A stretch of 45,679 bases of DNA. It comes from Candidatus Omnitrophota bacterium (GTDB lineage: Bacteria; Omnitrophota; Gorgyraeia; Tantalellales; Tantalellaceae). The position numbers and the translations under genes are program-made. The notes beneath the pieces are model-generated. The model made no database searches, was not told the origin of the DNA, and saw nothing but the letters and a program-made list of their open reading frames with translations. This document shows, piece by piece, positions 8,014 through 15,680 of this stretch. Where the stretch lies: the NCBI GenBank assembly GCA_016783605.1, contig JADHWG010000008.1, positions 1 through 45,679 on the forward strand, read 5' to 3'. The stretch's first letter is position 1. Each line of letters starts with the position of its first letter.

Positions 8014-8163
8014 ATTGTTTCCTTCCTCTTATTTCCTTGTATATCATACATTGGTCGACTATACAAAAAAAACCGTTAAAAGGTACATATCGAGAATGAA
8101 ACGATCAATATCAGTTTATGTGCTTAAGGTCATTATATTAAGATGAATGAACAGCAAAATATA

Positions 8164-9144
8164 TTATTGCGTTGTCATAAGTGAGGTGATATCTTCCGTC
8201 GTATGTATGGAAACCGTGTTCAAGGAACTGTCGATCTTTTTCAGAAGACTTCTCAAGACACTTCCGGGACCTATTTCAAGATAATCTTTCACTCCCAATG
8301 AAACGGCTTTTCTTACGGACGCTTCCCACAAGGTCTTGTTATCGAGTTGATTCGCGAGATTTGTTTTTATCTTTTGGGGGTCAGAGGTAACTTCGGCATC
8401 AATATTGCTGACGAAATCGATAATCGGTTCTTTTATTTCCATTTTAGACAGAACGACTTTCAATTTTTCTTTCGCGCTCACCATAAGTTCAGAATGGAAA
8501 GCACCGCTTACCTTCAGCATTATCGCACGACGCGCGCCCTGATTCTTAGCCAGATCCGCGGCAAGTTCAACCATTGCGGCGTGACCTGATATAACCACCT
8601 GTCCCGGAGAATTAAGATTGGCAACTTGACATCCGCCGATACCCTGGCACAGTTCTTCAACTTTTTCAAGTTCCAGCCCCATTATCGATGCCATCTTACC
8701 AGGATTTTTTACGGAAGCCTCCTCCATAAACTCTCCACGAGCGGCAACAAAACGCAGTCCCTCTTCAAAAGTTAAAGCCCCGGCCGCCACCAACGCTGAA
8801 GGTTCCCCCAAACTCAATCCCATAGCAAGAGCACCAACCGATCTTATGTCTTCATTGGAAAAAAATTCTCTTTTCTCATCACCCACGGGAGTGGCTTTCA
8901 ATTTTTCGATCAAAACATTCAGTGTCGCCATACTCACGGTAAAGATCGCCGGTTGACTGTTCGCGGTGGTCGCAAGCACGTCTTCCGGACCTTCAAAACA
9001 AAGTTTTGTAATACTCCTGTCTAAAACTTCATCAGCCTTTTCAAAAACCCATCGAGCGGCGGGCTGAGTATCATACAACTCTTTACCCATACCAACCGTC
9101 TGAGATCCTTGCCCCGGGAATAATAATCCAAATTTTTTGCTCAT
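8164..9144 (-). CDS. fabD: Malonyl-CoA:ACP transacylase FabD
   Basis: Moves malonyl groups from CoA to acyl carrier protein, the step that supplies two-carbon units for fatty-acid synthesis. The fold is intact: LLFPGQGSQTVGMG at the start, nucleophile Ser111, oxyanion Gln-rich loop, Arg136 (AARGEFM) for the malonyl carboxylate, and catalytic His217 (GAFHSELM). The nucleophile elbow reads GLSLGE rather than the common GHSLGE; a Leu here is known in plant and PVC-type enzymes. Length 326 aa is slightly above average owing to an insert at residues 82-100. Last gene of the rpmF-plsX-fabH-fabD cluster; no acpP, fabG or fabF follows, so the rest of the pathway is elsewhere. Confidence 0.96.
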   Translation of the reverse strand: MSKKFGLLFPGQGSQTVGMGKELYDTQPAARWVFEKADEVLDRSITKLCFEGPEDVLATTANSQPAIFTVSMATLNVLIEKLKATPVGDEKREFFSNEDIRSVGALAMGLSLGEPSALVAAGALTFEEGLRFVAARGEFMEEASVKNPGKMASIMGLELEKVEELCQGIGGCQVANLNSPGQVVISGHAAMVELAADLAKNQGARRAIMLKVSGAFHSELMVSAKEKLKVVLSKMEIKEPIIDFVSNIDAEVTSDPQKIKTNLANQLDNKTLWEASVRKAVSLGVKDYLEIGPGSVLRSLLKKIDSSLNTVSIHTTEDITSLMTTQ

Positions 9145-9162
9145 GATATGTTACCATTCTAT

Positions 9163-9352
9163 GGTATTGGTTACAGGTTACAGGTTACAAGTTTCAGGTT
9201 TCAAGTTTCAGGTTTCAGGTTTCAAGTTTCAAGTTTCAGGTTACAGGTTGTAGGTTGCAGGTTGCAGGCTACAGGGTTTCCGCCGAAGGCGGTTCCGCCT
9301 TTGGCGGAAAAAACGTGAGACCTGTAACCTGAAACCTGCAACCTGTAGCGAA
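9163..9352. repeat. Spacer palindrome with GGCGG core (type B), fabH-fabD spacer
   Basis: This fills the whole fabH-fabD spacer. The left array has about fifteen copies of 7-8-base words (TTACAGG, TTTCAGG, TTTCAAG, TTGCAGG). The core hairpin pairs CCGCCGAAGGCGG with CCGCCTTTGGCGG. The right array is shorter and inverted (ACCTGTAACCTGAAACCTGC). The strand can fold on itself as one long imperfect hairpin. It is not a CRISPR, because the unit is too short and there are no spacers. Confidence 0.85.
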
Positions 9353-9355
9353 AAT

Positions 9356-10336
9356 TCACCATTTGATGACAAGCGCTCCCCATGTTAAACCGCCGCCGAA
9401 AGCGTCCATTAGAATCGTATCACCCTTTTTTATTCGCCCTTCTTCAACGGCTTCAGTAAGCGCGACCGCGCTGGAGGCGGCCGACATATTGCCGTATTTC
9501 TCTATGTTGAGATACACTTTCTTCTCGGGATCAACTCCCATTCTTTTTGCCAAAGCGTTCAGAATACGTATATTTGCTTGGTGCGGAATAATTATGTCTA
9601 TATCGTCTCCTTTAAGACCTAACGGTTCCGTTACCGCCAGCGCCGCGTCAGCCATGATCTTAACGGCATGTCTAAAAAGAATGTTACCTTCCATTTTTAT
9701 GGTGTGCAGTCTATTTTCAACGGTTTTTATCGACGCCGGCATACGCGATCCACCAGCCGGAAGCTGAAGCAGATCTCCTTTACTCCCATCCGCGCCCAAA
9801 GCGACCCCTAATATCCCGCCGTCCGAAACCTCGCCCAGCACCGCCGCTCCCGCACCGTCACCGAACAGCACGCATGTGGAACGATCGTCCCAATCCGTAA
9901 CACTCGAAAGTTTTTCAGCCGCCACAACAAGCGCGCGCTTATACGTTCCGCTTTTGATGAACTGATCCGCGATAGCCAATCCGTAAATATATCCGGAACA
10001 CGCGACCGAAATATCAAACGCCGGTATGTTCCCGGCGCCAAGTTTATGCTGCAGCAAACACGCGGTAGACGGAAAGAACATGTCCGGCGTGATTGTCGCG
10101 ACGATGATCAGATCAATATCTTGAGGTGTAAGAGACGCGTTCTTTAGCGCGCTTTTGGCGGCTTTTACGGCCATATCACTTGTCGCCTCGTTTTCTCGAG
10201 CAATACGCCTCTCTTTTATTCCGGTTCGCGTAGTGATCCATTCATCACTGGTGTTGATCATTCTTTCCAGATCAGCATTGGTCAATATATTTGCCGGAAG
10301 ATATTTACCGACACCCAAGATCCCAGTCTTTTTCAC
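9356..10336 (-). CDS. fabH: Beta-ketoacyl-ACP synthase III FabH
   Basis: Condenses acetyl-CoA with malonyl-ACP to start fatty-acid synthesis. The thiolase-fold enzyme has the Cys-His-Asn triad: Cys in ISVACSGYIYGL, His in IIPHQANIRIL and Asn in EKYGNMSAAS. The C-terminus (FGGGLTWGALVIKW) is standard. I chose the GTG at 10336, preceded by AAGGAGT; this gives 326 aa beginning VKKTGILGVGKYLP, as in the family. A longer frame to 10423 only translates the repeat array in the plsX-fabH spacer. It sits between plsX and fabD, the usual order. Confidence 0.96.
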   Translation of the reverse strand: MKKTGILGVGKYLPANILTNADLERMINTSDEWITTRTGIKERRIARENEATSDMAVKAAKSALKNASLTPQDIDLIIVATITPDMFFPSTACLLQHKLGAGNIPAFDISVACSGYIYGLAIADQFIKSGTYKRALVVAAEKLSSVTDWDDRSTCVLFGDGAGAAVLGEVSDGGILGVALGADGSKGDLLQLPAGGSRMPASIKTVENRLHTIKMEGNILFRHAVKIMADAALAVTEPLGLKGDDIDIIIPHQANIRILNALAKRMGVDPEKKVYLNIEKYGNMSAASSAVALTEAVEEGRIKKGDTILMDAFGGGLTWGALVIKW

Positions 10337-10348
10337 TTTTACTCCTTG

Positions 10349-10437
10349 TTCGTTGATCGTTAGTTCGTTGATCGTTGAATGGATAACAGGAAATAACCTA
10401 ACAATCAACAAGCTGACAATCAACGACCCAACGAACT
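10349..10437. repeat. Spacer array of TCGTTG words, plsX-fabH spacer
   Basis: The left part reads GTTCGTTGATCGTTAGTTCG and onward; the right part is its approximate inverse (CAATCAACGACCCAACGAAC), around a short AT-rich centre. It has the same architecture as the GGCGG-core elements but a different repeated word and no GC core. It runs up to the plsX stop codon. Confidence 0.7.
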
Positions 10438-11428
10438 AATAGCTCTGAAGTTCTTCAACGACATGCGTATTAACTTTATGTTCAACATTCTCCGCCGCCA
10501 CGCGAACGGCATTTTTTATCGCCTTTTCGTCCGAAGCCCCGTGCGCGATGATCACACTACCGTCAACACCCAAAAGAGGCGCTCCGCCATATTCGGCGGC
10601 GTCTATTTTTTTCTTTATGACCTTAAACGCTGGAATCGTTAAAAATGCTCCAAACTTGGTAATAAAATTACTGCGCTTCAGTTCTCGTCTGAGAAGCCTG
10701 CTTGCCGCGTCCGCGAACCCTTCGGTAACTTTCAAAAGCACGTTGCCGACAAAACCGTCGCAAAGCACCACATCCGCGTTTCCATGATACACTTCTTTGG
10801 GCTCAATATTTCCAACAAAATTAAGTTTGCTTTCGCTGAGCATCATATGGGATTCTTTAACAAATTCGGTTCCTTTGCTGGATTCTTCCCCGATATTCAA
10901 AAGTCCGACGATAGGATTTTCTTTGTTTAAGACATGTTTGGAATAAGCGTCTCCCATGATCCCGTACTGAAGAAGATGCAAAGGTTTGGGGTCGATATTC
11001 GCGCCGACATCAATGACCATGCACGGTTTATTCAACGTTGGAAAGATCACCCCGATCCCGGGTCTGTCAACTCCCGGCAGGAGCCTTAAGCTAAGCGTCG
11101 CCGCGCAAACTACAGCACCTGTATTTCCGGCGCTGACAAAGGCGTCAAACTCACCTTTTTTAAGAAGCTCCATTCCTCTGACTATCGAAGAGTTTCTTTT
11201 TTTTCTAACGGAAAGCGCCGCCGGCTCATGCATTTCTATCGTTTCAGCGGCATCTACAACATTTATATTCTGCGCGGGATAACTATGAACTCTCAGACTC
11301 TTCCTTATCTGAGCTTCCACGCCGATCATCGTAACATGATATCCGTACTGTTTCGCCGCTTCCACACCGCCGGCAATCGTACATTCGGGCGCCTTATCTC
11401 CCCCCATCGCATCTAAACCGATTCTCAT
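10436..11428 (-). CDS. plsX: Phosphate acyltransferase PlsX
   Basis: Converts acyl-ACP to acyl-phosphate, the donor for PlsY in phospholipid synthesis; a peripheral membrane enzyme. The family opening MRIGLDAMGGDKAP, the motif DVGANIDPKP, VVLCDGFVGNVLLK and the C-terminal GVDGSVIIAHGASDEKAIKNA are all present. The start is ATG 11428, six bases after GGAGGT; the GTG at 11434 overlaps that ribosome-binding site and is rejected. 330 aa is normal. It links acyl chain supply by fabH/fabD to membrane lipid synthesis. Confidence 0.97.
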   Translation of the reverse strand: MRIGLDAMGGDKAPECTIAGGVEAAKQYGYHVTMIGVEAQIRKSLRVHSYPAQNINVVDAAETIEMHEPAALSVRKKRNSSIVRGMELLKKGEFDAFVSAGNTGAVVCAATLSLRLLPGVDRPGIGVIFPTLNKPCMVIDVGANIDPKPLHLLQYGIMGDAYSKHVLNKENPIVGLLNIGEESSKGTEFVKESHMMLSESKLNFVGNIEPKEVYHGNADVVLCDGFVGNVLLKVTEGFADAASRLLRRELKRSNFITKFGAFLTIPAFKVIKKKIDAAEYGGAPLLGVDGSVIIAHGASDEKAIKNAVRVAAENVEHKVNTHVVEELQSY

Positions 11429-11449
11429 ATACACCTCCGATGGTATTTG

Positions 11450-11505
11450 AGGGGTCGGGGAGTTTTTCTCCGACCCCTCATCCTGAGCAAAGCGAAGGAT
11501 CTCTG
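11450..11505. repeat. Hairpin and dispersed repeat in the rpmF-plsX spacer
   Basis: AGGGGTCGG (11450-11458) pairs with CCGACCCCT (11470-11478) across an 11-base loop. It is followed by CATCCTGAGCAAAGCGAAGG, a widely dispersed intergenic repeat type in many bacteria. It could act as a weak processing or attenuation site between rpmF and plsX, but there is no U-run after the stem. Confidence 0.45.
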
Positions 11506-11540
11506 GTTAATTCTTCAAAAAGATCCCTCCATGCAAAAAC

Positions 11541-11765
11541 TTATGATCTTTTTTGTTTCTTTTCACGTTTCGCTTTACGTTCTTCGATAGTTTCAATACG
11601 TTTTACCTGCCGACCGTCGTAATAACCGCAATGCGGACAGATCTCGTGCGATTTTTTTAGTTTTCCGCATTGAGTACATTTCACCATTGCCGGTGCTGTC
11701 GCTTTGTAATGAGTTCGCCTTTTACGACCTCTTGCTTTTGAATGTCTATGTTTAACTTTCGGCAT
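11541..11765 (-). CDS. rpmF: Ribosomal protein bL32
   Basis: Small large-subunit ribosomal protein. The N-terminus MPKVKHRHSKARGRKRRTHY is diagnostic, and a zinc ribbon is formed by CTQCGK and CPHCG. At 74 aa it is longer than usual because of a basic tail (KRIETIEERKAKREKKQKRS). GAGGAG lies 9 bases before the ATG. It heads the rpmF-plsX-fabH-fabD group, a classic linkage of ribosome and lipid synthesis. The DUF177/YceD gene that commonly precedes rpmF is absent; ackA is next upstream. Confidence 0.97.
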   Translation of the reverse strand: MPKVKHRHSKARGRKRRTHYKATAPAMVKCTQCGKLKKSHEICPHCGYYDGRQVKRIETIEERKAKREKKQKRS

Positions 11766-11873
11766 TTCACTTATCTCCTCTTTTTAATTGTGCTGTATAT
11801 TGCACAAATTTTCTTTTTTGTCTTTTGAATTGTTGATTTTGATATTTTTTTGTCATTTGAATTTTGTCATTTG

Positions 11874-13019
11874 TCATTCCATGTTCTTCACTATCCCATA
11901 CGTGTCTTTGGCGATCAAAAGTTCCTCGTTGGTGGCGATAATAAGAAACTTTGTCTTTTTGCCCATTAACGGTCTCAGATCTTTTTGCATTGTGTCCTTT
12001 ATCGCCGGCACATTCTCTCCTATCCCGGCTGTAAAAACCACCGCGTCAACTCTTCCAAGAACCGCGGCATAAGAACCTATATATTTTTTTATGCGGTACA
12101 AAAAAACATCATATGCCAACTGAGCTCTTTTGTCTCCGGCATCAATAGCCTTCAGGATATCCCTCATGTCGTTGCTGATGCCTGAGACACCCAAAAGTCC
12201 GCTTTTCTTATTCAAAATGTCGTTAACGCCTTCTCCGTCAAGACCTTCTTTCTGCATCAGAAAAGTCACCGCCGCCGGATCGATATCTCCGGAACGCGTC
12301 CCCATAACAAGCCCTTCAAGCGGGGTAAATCCCATCGACGTATCCACGCTTCTTCCTCCGGAAACAGCCGCCGCGCTGCATCCGTTACCCAAATGTACCG
12401 TGATCGCGTTAAGTTCTTTGAACGGCTTTTTCAAAAGTTCGGCCGCGCGCGCGGCAACATACCTATGGCTCGTTCCGTGAAATCCGTATCTTCTTATTCC
12501 ATATTTTTCATAGAACTCATATTTGACGCCGTAACAATAAACGTATTTTTCCATTGAATGATGAAACGCCGTATCAAAAACCGCAACTTGCGGTGCGGAT
12601 CGAAAAATTTTTCTACAGCTCTTTATTCCCTCCAACGAAGGCGGATTGTGCAAAGGAGCCAATGGTACGAATTTTTCTATGCTTTTAATAACGTCATCAT
12701 CAATAAGTGTGCTTTGGCTGAATTCTTCACCGCCGTGCACCACTCTGTGCCCAACGCCTTTTACCTCGGAGGCTTCCGAGATCACACTTTTATTTTCATC
12801 AAGCAAAGCGTCTCTGATTATTTCCACCGCCTGATGATGATCGCGGCAAGAAACTTTCTTACATATTTTTTCCGCGCCGCGCACCTCATGCGTAATAATT
12901 GACGAATCTTCCCCTATTCGTTCAACTATCCCGCGGCATAGATCTCGCCCGGTACCATCAACATCGAAAAGATCATACTTAACCGAAGAAGACCCGCAAT
13001 TTATAACTAAGATCAGCAT
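11874..13019 (-). CDS. ackA: Acetate kinase
   Basis: Interconverts acetate plus ATP and acetyl-phosphate plus ADP. With Pta it makes ATP from acetyl-CoA or activates acetate. Signatures: LVINCGSSSVKYDLF at the start, FDTAFHH, RYGFHGTSHRYV, VHLGNGCSAAAV, MGTRSGDIDPA and FTAGIGEN near the end. 381 aa is slightly shorter than average but all motifs are present. It lies downstream of pta, but a 221-bp inverted-repeat element has inserted in the 333-base gap, so cotranscription must pass through it. Confidence 0.97.
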   Translation of the reverse strand: MLILVINCGSSSVKYDLFDVDGTGRDLCRGIVERIGEDSSIITHEVRGAEKICKKVSCRDHHQAVEIIRDALLDENKSVISEASEVKGVGHRVVHGGEEFSQSTLIDDDVIKSIEKFVPLAPLHNPPSLEGIKSCRKIFRSAPQVAVFDTAFHHSMEKYVYCYGVKYEFYEKYGIRRYGFHGTSHRYVAARAAELLKKPFKELNAITVHLGNGCSAAAVSGGRSVDTSMGFTPLEGLVMGTRSGDIDPAAVTFLMQKEGLDGEGVNDILNKKSGLLGVSGISNDMRDILKAIDAGDKRAQLAYDVFLYRIKKYIGSYAAVLGRVDAVVFTAGIGENVPAIKDTMQKDLRPLMGKKTKFLIIATNEELLIAKDTYGIVKNME

Positions 13020-13035
13020 TTATGCACACTCACTT

Positions 13036-13076
13036 TTATGTTAACTGTTCACGGGCGGACACTTGGGTCCGCCCCT
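13036..13076. repeat. REP-like palindrome beside MITE copy 2
   Basis: GTTCACGGGCGGACACTTGG with its partner GTCCGCCCC forms a short GC stem immediately left of the inverted-repeat element at 13082. It resembles the GGACCCGTGTGTCCGCCC repeat at 26495-26522. Confidence 0.45.
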
Positions 13077-13081
13077 TGTAT

Positions 13082-13302
13082 ATTGTCACAATTCAGGTAA
13101 CAAATCGATAGCGACCGGGGCCACCCGACCATTTTGTCCCCTCTTCAATTAATCGGACAAGGCAGGCCTTGTCCCTACGAATAATATAAAACATGCCCAA
13201 CAAATCGTAGGGGCCGGGCCTGCCCGGCCCTTTTATCCCCATCATCATTGATAACCTGTATATGTCGGTGCCATTATAAACGGTTACCTCAATTGTGACA
13301 AT
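13082..13302. repeat. MITE-like element, copy 2 (complete)
   Basis: 221 bp bounded by ATTGTCACAATTCAGGTAAC (13082-13101) and its inverse GTTACCTCAATTGTGACAAT (13283-13302), one mismatch. Inside are an ACCGGGGCCACCC stem, GGACAAGGCAGGCCTTGTCC, and a GTAGGGGCCGGGCC palindrome. The length equals copy 3, and the shared 160 bases align without gaps with copy 1. No protein is encoded, so it needs a transposase supplied in trans. It has landed between pta and ackA. Confidence 0.9.
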
Positions 13303-13352
13303 ATACACCCTACGAATATCCATCAAACAACTTCGTAGGTTGTTTGATAAGG

Positions 13353-14360
13353 TTATGCCCCTACTTGCGCTCTAATGGCTGTTACGACTGTTGTGTCAAC
13401 GATATCTTCCCAACTGCATCCGCGCGACAGGTCACTACAGGGTTTGTCCAGTCCCTGAATTATCGGCCCCACCGCACGCGCGTTACCCAGCCTCTGAGTA
13501 AGTTTATACGAAATATTGCCCGCGTCCAAATTCGGAAAGATCAAAACATTCGCCTTGCCCGCGACATCACTGCCGGGACACTTCACCTCCGCCACTTCCG
13601 GAACTATCGCCGCGTCTAACTGAAGCTCACCGTCGATCATAAGATCGGGACGTTTCGTTTTTATCCGAGCAAGAGCCTTTACAATATTTTCCACCGATTC
13701 CGCCGCTTTCGCACTGCCCTTCGTCGAATAACTCAACATCGCGACTCTCGCTTCGACATTAAACAGCTTATGGAACATATCGCTTGTGGCAATGGCGATC
13801 CCTGCGAGCTGTCTCATATTGGGATAAGGAATAATACCGCAATCTCCATAAGCAAAAAGTCCATTCTCTCCGAACGAACAATTTTCAAGTTCTATAATGA
13901 ACGAACTTGAAACCGTTCCTATCTCTCTATCAAGTTTTAAACATTGAATGGCGGCTCTGGCGACTTCCGATGTTGTATGACTCGCGCCGGCCACAAATCC
14001 GTCGGCGATGGACATATTCGTCATAAGCGCCGCGTAAAACACAAGATTTCCCATTACGATTTTCTCCGCGGATTCCAAAGTAACGCCTTTATTTTTTCGT
14101 TTCTCGTAATACGCGTTTATTATTTCTTCGTGCCGATCGTAAACAATCGGATCTATAATGCCCACTCCCTCAAGAGATATTCCGTTTTCTTTAGCAAGCG
14201 TATTAATGTCCTCTTCTTTTCCCAAAAGGCACACATCCGCGAGAGATTCCCGCGCGATAAAAGACGCGGCTTTAAGTGTTCTTTTGTCTTCGCCTTCAGG
14301 TAAAACTATTTTTCGTTTTTCCTTTTTCGCCTTCTCTCGCAATTTCAGTACTCTATTCAT
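13353..14360 (-). CDS. pta: Phosphate acetyltransferase
   Basis: Interconverts acetyl-CoA and acetyl-phosphate; partner of AckA. The PTA_PTB domain fills the 335 aa, with KIVLPEGEDKRTLKAA at the start, GFVAGASHTTSEVARAA for substrate binding, MLSYSTKGSA, DAAIVPEVAEVKCPGSDVAGKANVLIFP and IQGLDKPCSDLSRGCS near the C-terminus. It is the short, single-domain form without the DRTGG regulatory region. The start overlaps the coaD stop by 4 bases, so the two genes are translationally coupled. Linking CoA synthesis, Pta and FabH places the acetyl-CoA and acetyl-phosphate balance in one cluster. Confidence 0.97.
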   Translation of the reverse strand: MNRVLKLREKAKKEKRKIVLPEGEDKRTLKAASFIARESLADVCLLGKEEDINTLAKENGISLEGVGIIDPIVYDRHEEIINAYYEKRKNKGVTLESAEKIVMGNLVFYAALMTNMSIADGFVAGASHTTSEVARAAIQCLKLDREIGTVSSSFIIELENCSFGENGLFAYGDCGIIPYPNMRQLAGIAIATSDMFHKLFNVEARVAMLSYSTKGSAKAAESVENIVKALARIKTKRPDLMIDGELQLDAAIVPEVAEVKCPGSDVAGKANVLIFPNLDAGNISYKLTQRLGNARAVGPIIQGLDKPCSDLSRGCSWEDIVDTTVVTAIRAQVGA

Positions 14361-14839
14361 TTTTCGAATTTTTCCTTTAATTTGTTTTCAACATTTTTAG
14401 GCACAAATGCCGAAATATCCGCGTCCAAACCGGCAACTTCCTTGATCAACCGGCTTGAAAGATACGAATAAGATTCTTTCGGCATCATGAACACTGTTTC
14501 AATCTTCGAATTCAGCTTCCGATTGGTAAGCGCCATCTGAAATTCATATTCAAAATCCGATATCATTCTGAGCCCTCGAATGATAACTTTCGCGGATTTT
14601 CGCCCGGCATAATCAACCACCAACTCATTAAACTCTTCCACTTCGACATTGCCGAACGCCCCAGTCTCTTCCTTCAGCATTTTTACGCGTTCTCCCGCGG
14701 TAAAAAGAGGTTTTTTACCCACACCGGTCGCGACAGCAACAAGCACCTTGTCATAAAGAGCCGACGCCCTCTCTATGATATCAAGATGCCCATACGTAAC
14801 AGGATCAAAAGTTCCGGGATATATTGCTTTTCTTGTCAT
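14357..14839 (-). CDS. coaD: Phosphopantetheine adenylyltransferase
   Basis: Fourth step of CoA synthesis: adenylates 4'-phosphopantetheine. The nucleotidylyltransferase motif YPGTFDPVTYGHLDII carries the T/HxGH residues. The phosphopantetheine pocket (GLRMISDFEYEFQMA) and the C-terminal YSYLSSRLIKEVA are intact, and 160 aa is typical. It overlaps rsmD by 4 bases upstream and pta by 4 bases downstream, indicating tight coupling. The rsmD-coaD pair is a very common arrangement. Confidence 0.97.
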   Translation of the reverse strand: MTRKAIYPGTFDPVTYGHLDIIERASALYDKVLVAVATGVGKKPLFTAGERVKMLKEETGAFGNVEVEEFNELVVDYAGRKSAKVIIRGLRMISDFEYEFQMALTNRKLNSKIETVFMMPKESYSYLSSRLIKEVAGLDADISAFVPKNVENKLKEKFEK

Positions 14840-15387
14840 TTTTTTTGAAAAATAGATATTAAAATTTTTCCATAAGTCTTTTGTTTACAAATAAAAACAT
14901 TCCCTTCAAAACTGGGAATGCCCTCATCCCGGTGGTGCTCGATAACCATTAAGCCGGAGTGGTTTAATATATCATACTGATTTACCATAATCAAGGTTTT
15001 TTTGGGCATATTCGCTTTATACGGCGGATCACAAAAAATAAGGTCAAACTTCTCCGCGTTTTGCCCCAAAAGCTCTAACGCGGCGGACATATCCTTTACG
15101 ATCACGCGCGTAGACCCTTCCTCACCCAAAAGCCGTATATTCTCCCCGATGACTTTTGCGGCGTTTCTATCCTTTTCAATGAACACAGCTTCTTTCGCTC
15201 CGCCTGAAATTGATTCCAATCCGTAAGCTCCGCTGCCGGCAAAAATATCCAAAACTCGTGAATGGCGAACACTTGAGGCGACCATGTTAAAAACAGCCTC
15301 GCGCACACGATCCTTAGTCGGCCTCACCGACACAAACTCAGGCCGCGCGATTTTCCTGCCTCTATATCTTCCGGAAATTATTCTCAT
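14836..15387 (-). CDS. rsmD: 16S rRNA (guanine966-N2)-methyltransferase RsmD
   Basis: SAM-dependent methylation of G966 in the small-subunit rRNA. MRIISGRYRGRKI at the start and RPTKDRVREAVFN are family hallmarks. The SAM site is ILDIFAGSGAYGLE-like (residues about 45-57), and the catalytic motif is DPPY (FCDPPYKAN). 183 aa is typical. The gene's start follows a long repeat-filled spacer after recG; its stop overlaps the coaD start. Confidence 0.96.
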   Translation of the reverse strand: MRIISGRYRGRKIARPEFVSVRPTKDRVREAVFNMVASSVRHSRVLDIFAGSGAYGLESISGGAKEAVFIEKDRNAAKVIGENIRLLGEEGSTRVIVKDMSAALELLGQNAEKFDLIFCDPPYKANMPKKTLIMVNQYDILNHSGLMVIEHHRDEGIPSFEGNVFICKQKTYGKILISIFQKK

Positions 15388-15396
15388 GGTTCTCGT

Positions 15397-15680
15397 TAAC
15401 TCGTTGATCGTTAATTTGTTGATCGTTGGCCATTGGTTGGACTTTCCACCGCACCTCGTAGGTGCAACCGGTTTTGGTTACACCAATTCGTTGGTCGTTG
15501 GTTGTTATCGTTGGTCGTTGGTTGTTATCGTTGGTCGCTGGTTGTATATGTTGTTATTTTTATCATCAGCCTTGTAGGTTGATGGTGATCGATAAGGCTG
15601 GTGGTGATTCGAAATCCCCCCGACCCCCTTTTTCAAAGGGGGAGAAACATATACGACTAATGACCAACGACTAACGACTA
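15397..15680. repeat. Composite repeat block filling the recG-rsmD spacer
   Basis: The left array repeats TCGTTGATCGTTAATTTG and later TCGTTGGTTGTTA three times. The centre holds palindromes CACCTCGTAGGTG (about 15451) and CAGCCTTGTAGGTTG (about 15570) and a CCCCCCGACCCCCTTTTTC segment whose inverse occurs at 34484-34521. The right array is inverted (GACCAACGACTAACGAC). The right array runs into recG and supplies its last codons and stop. No gene is seen in these 283 bases. Confidence 0.75.

Noticed and set aside
9163-9352. Possible CRISPR array
   Set aside because: The repeating units are 7-8 bases with no unique spacers and the array is inverted around a hairpin; no cas genes are nearby.
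10337-10423. N-terminal extension of FabH
   Set aside because: It translates a TCGTTG repeat array; a GTG with AAGGAGT at 10336 gives the family's usual N-terminus.
13093-13326. 77-codon minus-strand frame inside MITE copy 2
   Set aside because: Not conserved as a protein pattern; the element is defined by its inverted repeats and has no ribosome-binding site here.
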